Origin: Verrucomicrobiota bacterium
Lineage (GTDB): Bacteria; Verrucomicrobiota; Verrucomicrobiia; Opitutales; Opitutaceae
Length of the DNA: 64,000 nt
Direction of reading: 5' to 3'
Assembly (NCBI GenBank): GCA_023391285.1
Contig: JAEWBF010000126.1
Location: forward strand, 1-64,000
Both the position numbers and the translations under genes were made by a program. The notes under the pieces are model-generated. The model did no database searches. It worked only from the letters and a program-made list of their open reading frames with translations, and was not told the DNA's origin. This document shows, one piece after another, positions 61,127 to 64,000 of this stretch (the first letter of the stretch is position 1; each line of letters begins with the position of its first letter).

Positions 61127-62151
61127 CAACTCGCGCGAACAAAGAAACTGGGGACGAATGCGTGCGCGACGCCTTCGTCGGCGAGGGAACGATAATGCGC
61201 GGCGAGCGCGGTGTTGAGCTCGGGCGCGAGCGGGGAGCCGTCGTAGCCGTTGTGTTCGGCGGGTGGCGTGTGGGCGCGCAGCCAGGCATTCAGGGCGGAA
61301 CCGTTGTCGCCGAAGGGGACGACGGCGGCGGGGAGTTTGTAGTCGGGGAAGGCGGCGAAAAATTCGACGTTGGTGAAGCCGGCGCCGAGGAGCAGATCGC
61401 GCAGTTCCGACTGGGAATAGGTGAAGCTGCGTAGCGTGTGTCTGGATACGGCGTGCCAGCGTTCGGCGGCGAGCGAAGCGGGGAGGCAGGCAATGTTGGC
61501 GACACCGATGTGATCGTCGGGCGCGCCGAGAAGGTATTTGAGCCCGAGGCGATTTTCGATGCCGAGGATCAGTTGACCGCCGGAGGCGAGTTCGCTGCGA
61601 GTTTTGCGGAGGAAGTCGCGCTGGCGCTGTTGCGGATCGACGGCGGTTTGGAAGGCGCCGGCCCATTCGAGAACGCCGATGGCGCAGATGGCGGAGAAGC
61701 GGGTTTCGAAGGAGACTTCGAAGTAGTCGGATTCGAGGAAAGCGAGGTGGTCGTGAACGCCGTCCTGGTGCGCTGCGGCGGCGATGAAGGCGAGGCGTTC
61801 GGCGACGGGTTCGAGCGCGACGACGTGGCGGGTGCGGGCGAGCGGGCGGGCGATCTGGCCCCAGCCGGAACCGATGTCGAGAACGGGACCGGGAGGAGCC
61901 GTGAGAACGGGGTCGAGGAACGCGGTGCGGAGCGGCGAGGTGACGATCTGGTGCAGCCAGGGCTTGGTGGCGGCGAAACGGGAGTCGACGATGTCGCGCC
62001 ACGGGCGGCCGGCATCGATTTCGGCGATGATGGAAGTGAGTTCGCTGGCAGGAGCGTCGCGGAAACCTTCATCGCGCGGGGCGGCGAAACGTTGGCCCCA
62101 AGGAAGTTGGTGAGGTTGGCCGGCGTGGTGGAAGCGGAGGGGAGCGTCCAT
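61126..62151 (-). CDS. Class I SAM-dependent methyltransferase of the polysaccharide operon
   Basis: The start is ATG 62151 (MDAPLRFHHAG), giving 341 aa; a GTG at 62172 would add seven. The Rossmann methyltransferase motifs are visible: motif I VLDIGSGWGQIARPLA, motif II VVALEPVAER, post-I FLESDYFEVSF, and GGQLILGIENRLGLKYLLGA. The segment FTYSQSELRDLLLGAGFTNV ... FPDYKLP is shared by methyltransferases found in surface-polysaccharide loci (from memory, not searched). It is translationally coupled by a 1-nt overlap to the kinase-GT fusion. In the WbdD system, methylation of a phosphate added by a kinase ends O-antigen growth; an analogous pair is possible here. Confidence 0.85.
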   Translation of the reverse strand: MDAPLRFHHAGQPHQLPWGQRFAAPRDEGFRDAPASELTSIIAEIDAGRPWRDIVDSRFAATKPWLHQIVTSPLRTAFLDPVLTAPPGPVLDIGSGWGQIARPLARTRHVVALEPVAERLAFIAAAAHQDGVHDHLAFLESDYFEVSFETRFSAICAIGVLEWAGAFQTAVDPQQRQRDFLRKTRSELASGGQLILGIENRLGLKYLLGAPDDHIGVANIACLPASLAAERWHAVSRHTLRSFTYSQSELRDLLLGAGFTNVEFFAAFPDYKLPAAVVPFGDNGSALNAWLRAHTPPAEHNGYDGSPLAPELNTALAAHYRSLADEGVAHAFVPSFFVRAS

Positions 62152-62256
62152 CGCGTCTCTAGAGCTTTCCACTAAAATGCTGCGAAGGTGTGAGCCACGG
62201 ATGGGCGCCGATGGACACGGATTGGAAGTGGGAATGAATCATGCAGTGAGATCGTA

Positions 62257-62477
62257 AACCACGAATGGACACCAATGAACGCGAATTTGAGAAATCCATT
62301 GAACCGCGAAGGGCGCGAAGGGACACGAAGCAAGCCGTGGGGCAATAACGCTCGTCATGGCATGGTTAGCTGCCGGGTGAATTCGCCCGGATCGGTTGCC
62401 CTCTGACCTTCGCGGATCTTCGCGGGCTTCGCGGTTCCAACTGCTTTCTTCAGGATCATTCGTGCCGATTCGTGGTT
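62257..62477. repeat. Large nested inverted-repeat element (62152-62495 has no gene)
   Basis: AACCACGAAT (62257-62266) pairs with ATTCGTGGTT (62468-62477), and inside it GAACCGCGAAG (62301-62311) pairs with CTTCGCGGTTC (62427-62437). At its core is a near-palindrome of 18 nt (62373-62390, CCGGGTGAATTCGCCCGG). Both arms carry degenerate 9-10 nt repeats (CACGAATGGA, CACCAATGAA, CGCGAA; mirrored by CTTCGCGGAT, CTTCGCGGGC). It fills the 344-nt gap between the ABC ATPase and methyltransferase genes. The transcript could fold into one long hairpin. A mobile MITE-like origin or an operon-internal RNA structure are both possible. Confidence 0.7.
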
Positions 62478-62495
62478 GAACTGCAGGGGCCCAGC

Positions 62496-63911
62496 TTAAA
62501 GCGCGCGGACGGAAATGCGGGTGGGGCAGTAAGCGATGCCGAAGGAGCGGTCGCGCGGCAGGATGTCGAAGCGGATGGCGTCGTAGCGGCGGTGGATGAC
62601 TTGGACTTCGCCATCGACGATGCGAACCCAGCCGCAGGAGATGAAATAGACGCCGGGAAGAACGTTGAGCTGGAGATCGAAGAGTGCTTCGGCGCCGGAG
62701 CCGGCGAGGACGGCGGGTTGCGGGATGTTTTGGAAATAGGTGTTGGTGCCGAAGATTTCCTGGCCGCGAACGTCCTTCAATGTGACGGCGTAAATGGGGT
62801 CGACGATGTCGTGAGTGGCGCGGCAGGTGAGTCGGATGCGGGCGCGGGAGCCGGTGACGAAGGTGAGTTTCGGGACGTGGTTATCGTCGAGGAGGGAAAT
62901 GGATTCGATGTGGCCGAGTTCGCCGCCGTAGGCGTATTCCTTGTCGGAGATTTGTTGGTGCGAACGCTCCTCGGCGACGAGGTGCTCGGCGTTGAGGTCC
63001 TTCGCGAGCAGGATGGGAGCGGGCGAATGAGAAGTGGACGTTGTGTCGAGATCCGATTCGAGCGGCGCGGTGGTAGGAGCGCCGCTGCGCAGAGCTTCGA
63101 TATCGGGGCGGATGGCTTCGATGCCGTGCGGGCTGGTGATGAGCTTGGTGTAGAGATTGACGACGTCGTTGGGTTTTCCCTCGAAGACCATTTCGCCGCG
63201 TTCGAGGAGGATGGCGCGATCGCAGATGCGTTTGACGGAGTTGGTATCGTGCGAGACGAAGATGATCGTGCGTCCGTCAGCGATCATCTGGTCGAGGGTG
63301 GCGTGGCACTTGAATTGAAAGCGGGCGTCGCCGACGGCGAGGGCTTCGTCGATGATGAGGATGTCGGCGTCGACATGAGCGCAGACGGCGAAAGCGAGGC
63401 GGACGGCCATGCCGCTGGAGTAGGTGCGGACGGGTTGGTCGATGAATTCGCGGATGCCGGAGTAGTCGACGATGGCGTCGAACTTGGCGTCGATTTCGGC
63501 TTTGGTGAGGCCGAGGATGGAGGCGTTGAGGTGGATGTTTTCGCGGCCGGTGAAGTTGGGGTCGAAGCCGCTGCCGAGTTCGAGGAGGGCGGCGACGCGG
63601 CCGGTGACGGAGATGTCGCCGGAGGTGGGTTGAAGCGTGCCGGCGATCATCTGGAGCAGGGTGGATTTGCCGGCGCCGTTGCGGCCGATGATGCCGAGGC
63701 ATTCGCCGCGGCGGATTTCGAGGGAGACGTCGCGAACGGCGGTGAACTGGCGGGAGCCGGGAGCGGCGCGACCGGTGAGGGCGCTGCGGAGCAGAGAGAA
63801 AAGGCGCGCGGAAGGCTCGTCCCAAATCGTGTAGGTTTTGGAAACGCCTTGGAGCGAAACAACGGGATCGAGCTGGGTGAGCGGTGGCGCGGAGAGGACG
63901 TCTCCAGACAT
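62496..63911 (-). CDS. ABC exporter ATPase with C-terminal carbohydrate-binding domain (Wzt type)
   Basis: From ATG 63911 the protein is 471 aa; the frame also opens upstream from a TTG at 63980 without a better signal. The ATPase domain shows VVSLQGVSKTYTIWDE, Walker A GIIGRNGAGKST, the ABC signature TYSSGMAVRLAFA, Walker B ADILIIDEALAVGD and the H-loop IFVSHDTNS. It belongs to the polysaccharide/teichoic-acid exporter subfamily. From about 330 a beta-rich C-terminal domain (YGGELGHIESISLLDDNHVP, GVYFISCGWVRIVDGE) matches Wzt-C, which recognises the capped end of O-antigen before export. The permease gene would be expected upstream, beyond the window end at 64000. Confidence 0.93.
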   Translation of the reverse strand: MSGDVLSAPPLTQLDPVVSLQGVSKTYTIWDEPSARLFSLLRSALTGRAAPGSRQFTAVRDVSLEIRRGECLGIIGRNGAGKSTLLQMIAGTLQPTSGDISVTGRVAALLELGSGFDPNFTGRENIHLNASILGLTKAEIDAKFDAIVDYSGIREFIDQPVRTYSSGMAVRLAFAVCAHVDADILIIDEALAVGDARFQFKCHATLDQMIADGRTIIFVSHDTNSVKRICDRAILLERGEMVFEGKPNDVVNLYTKLITSPHGIEAIRPDIEALRSGAPTTAPLESDLDTTSTSHSPAPILLAKDLNAEHLVAEERSHQQISDKEYAYGGELGHIESISLLDDNHVPKLTFVTGSRARIRLTCRATHDIVDPIYAVTLKDVRGQEIFGTNTYFQNIPQPAVLAGSGAEALFDLQLNVLPGVYFISCGWVRIVDGEVQVIHRRYDAIRFDILPRDRSFGIAYCPTRISVRAL

Positions 63912-64000
63912 GTCGGACACGATGGCGGCGGCGCGGGGCGTCGGGCCAGCAGGAAATTCGGTCGGTGCGTTTCCGGTCAATGCGGGAAACGCGGATCGGC

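Noticed and set aside
57131..62002. Reading the kinase-GT fusion as a 1623-aa protein starting at 62002
   Set aside because: The first 292 residues are an Arg-rich off-frame reading of the methyltransferase gene. The ATG at 61126 overlaps its stop and starts a sensible protein.

Overview
The window is a G+C-rich bacterial chromosome segment, roughly two-thirds G+C by eye. It most resembles a verrucomicrobium of the Opitutales/Opitutaceae type. This rests on a large SusC-like TonB receptor with a terminal Phe and no SusD, glucoamylase-family (PF10091) glycosidases, an exosortase with a PEP-CTERM choice-of-anchor A protein, an Akkermansia-like pilus cluster (Amuc_1098-1102 type), and expanded propeller and hybrid histidine kinases. 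The assignment is inference from gene content; no rRNA or tRNA is present.

Layout. (1) 1-9.8 kb: polysaccharide use. Two secreted glucoamylase-family proteins flank a TonB-dependent receptor on the minus strand, with a GH10 xylanase divergent from them. (2) 10.1-16.2 kb: a tight operon of RND efflux adaptor, RND pump, MarR regulator and outer-membrane phospholipase A. (3) 16.3-20.9 kb: an exosortase fused to an EpsI-like domain, a TPR-like membrane protein, and a PEP-CTERM substrate. (4) 21-31 kb: a signalling block with a propeller sensor kinase, an OmpR-type regulator, a paralogous PAS kinase and a hybrid kinase. The two paralogous kinases share long identical stretches and a common upstream direct repeat. 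(5) 31-35.7 kb: pyruvate dehydrogenase E1-alpha, E1-beta and E2, then DHFR, with a NUDIX hydrolase upstream. (6) 36-42.3 kb: a PilM/PilN-like, Amuc_1100-like, secretin and secreted-protein cluster. (7) 42.4-49.8 kb: housekeeping genes, namely a 5'-3' exonuclease, a response regulator, long-form hisG, both enzymes converting agmatine to putrescine, a lipoprotein and rpsA. (8) 50-64 kb: a minus-strand surface-polysaccharide operon running from an ABC-exporter ATPase (Wzt type) through a methyltransferase, a kinase/double-glycosyltransferase fusion, a GT2, a UDP-galactopyranose-mutase-like flavoprotein, a coiled-coil protein, a GT4 and a membrane protein.

The most interesting part is region 8. 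Next to a Wzt-type exporter, a methyltransferase, an APH-like kinase domain and a long coiled coil occur in the same order as the three functional parts of the O-antigen chain terminator WbdD, but split over separate genes, with the kinase fused to two glycosyltransferases. A beta-rich module of about 80 residues recurs four times in two of these proteins. Several families of short repeats are scattered between genes: hairpin REP-like elements, nested inverted repeats with a 9-10 nt internal period, heptamer tandem repeats in both spacers of the pyruvate dehydrogenase operon, and a 30-bp exact repeat.
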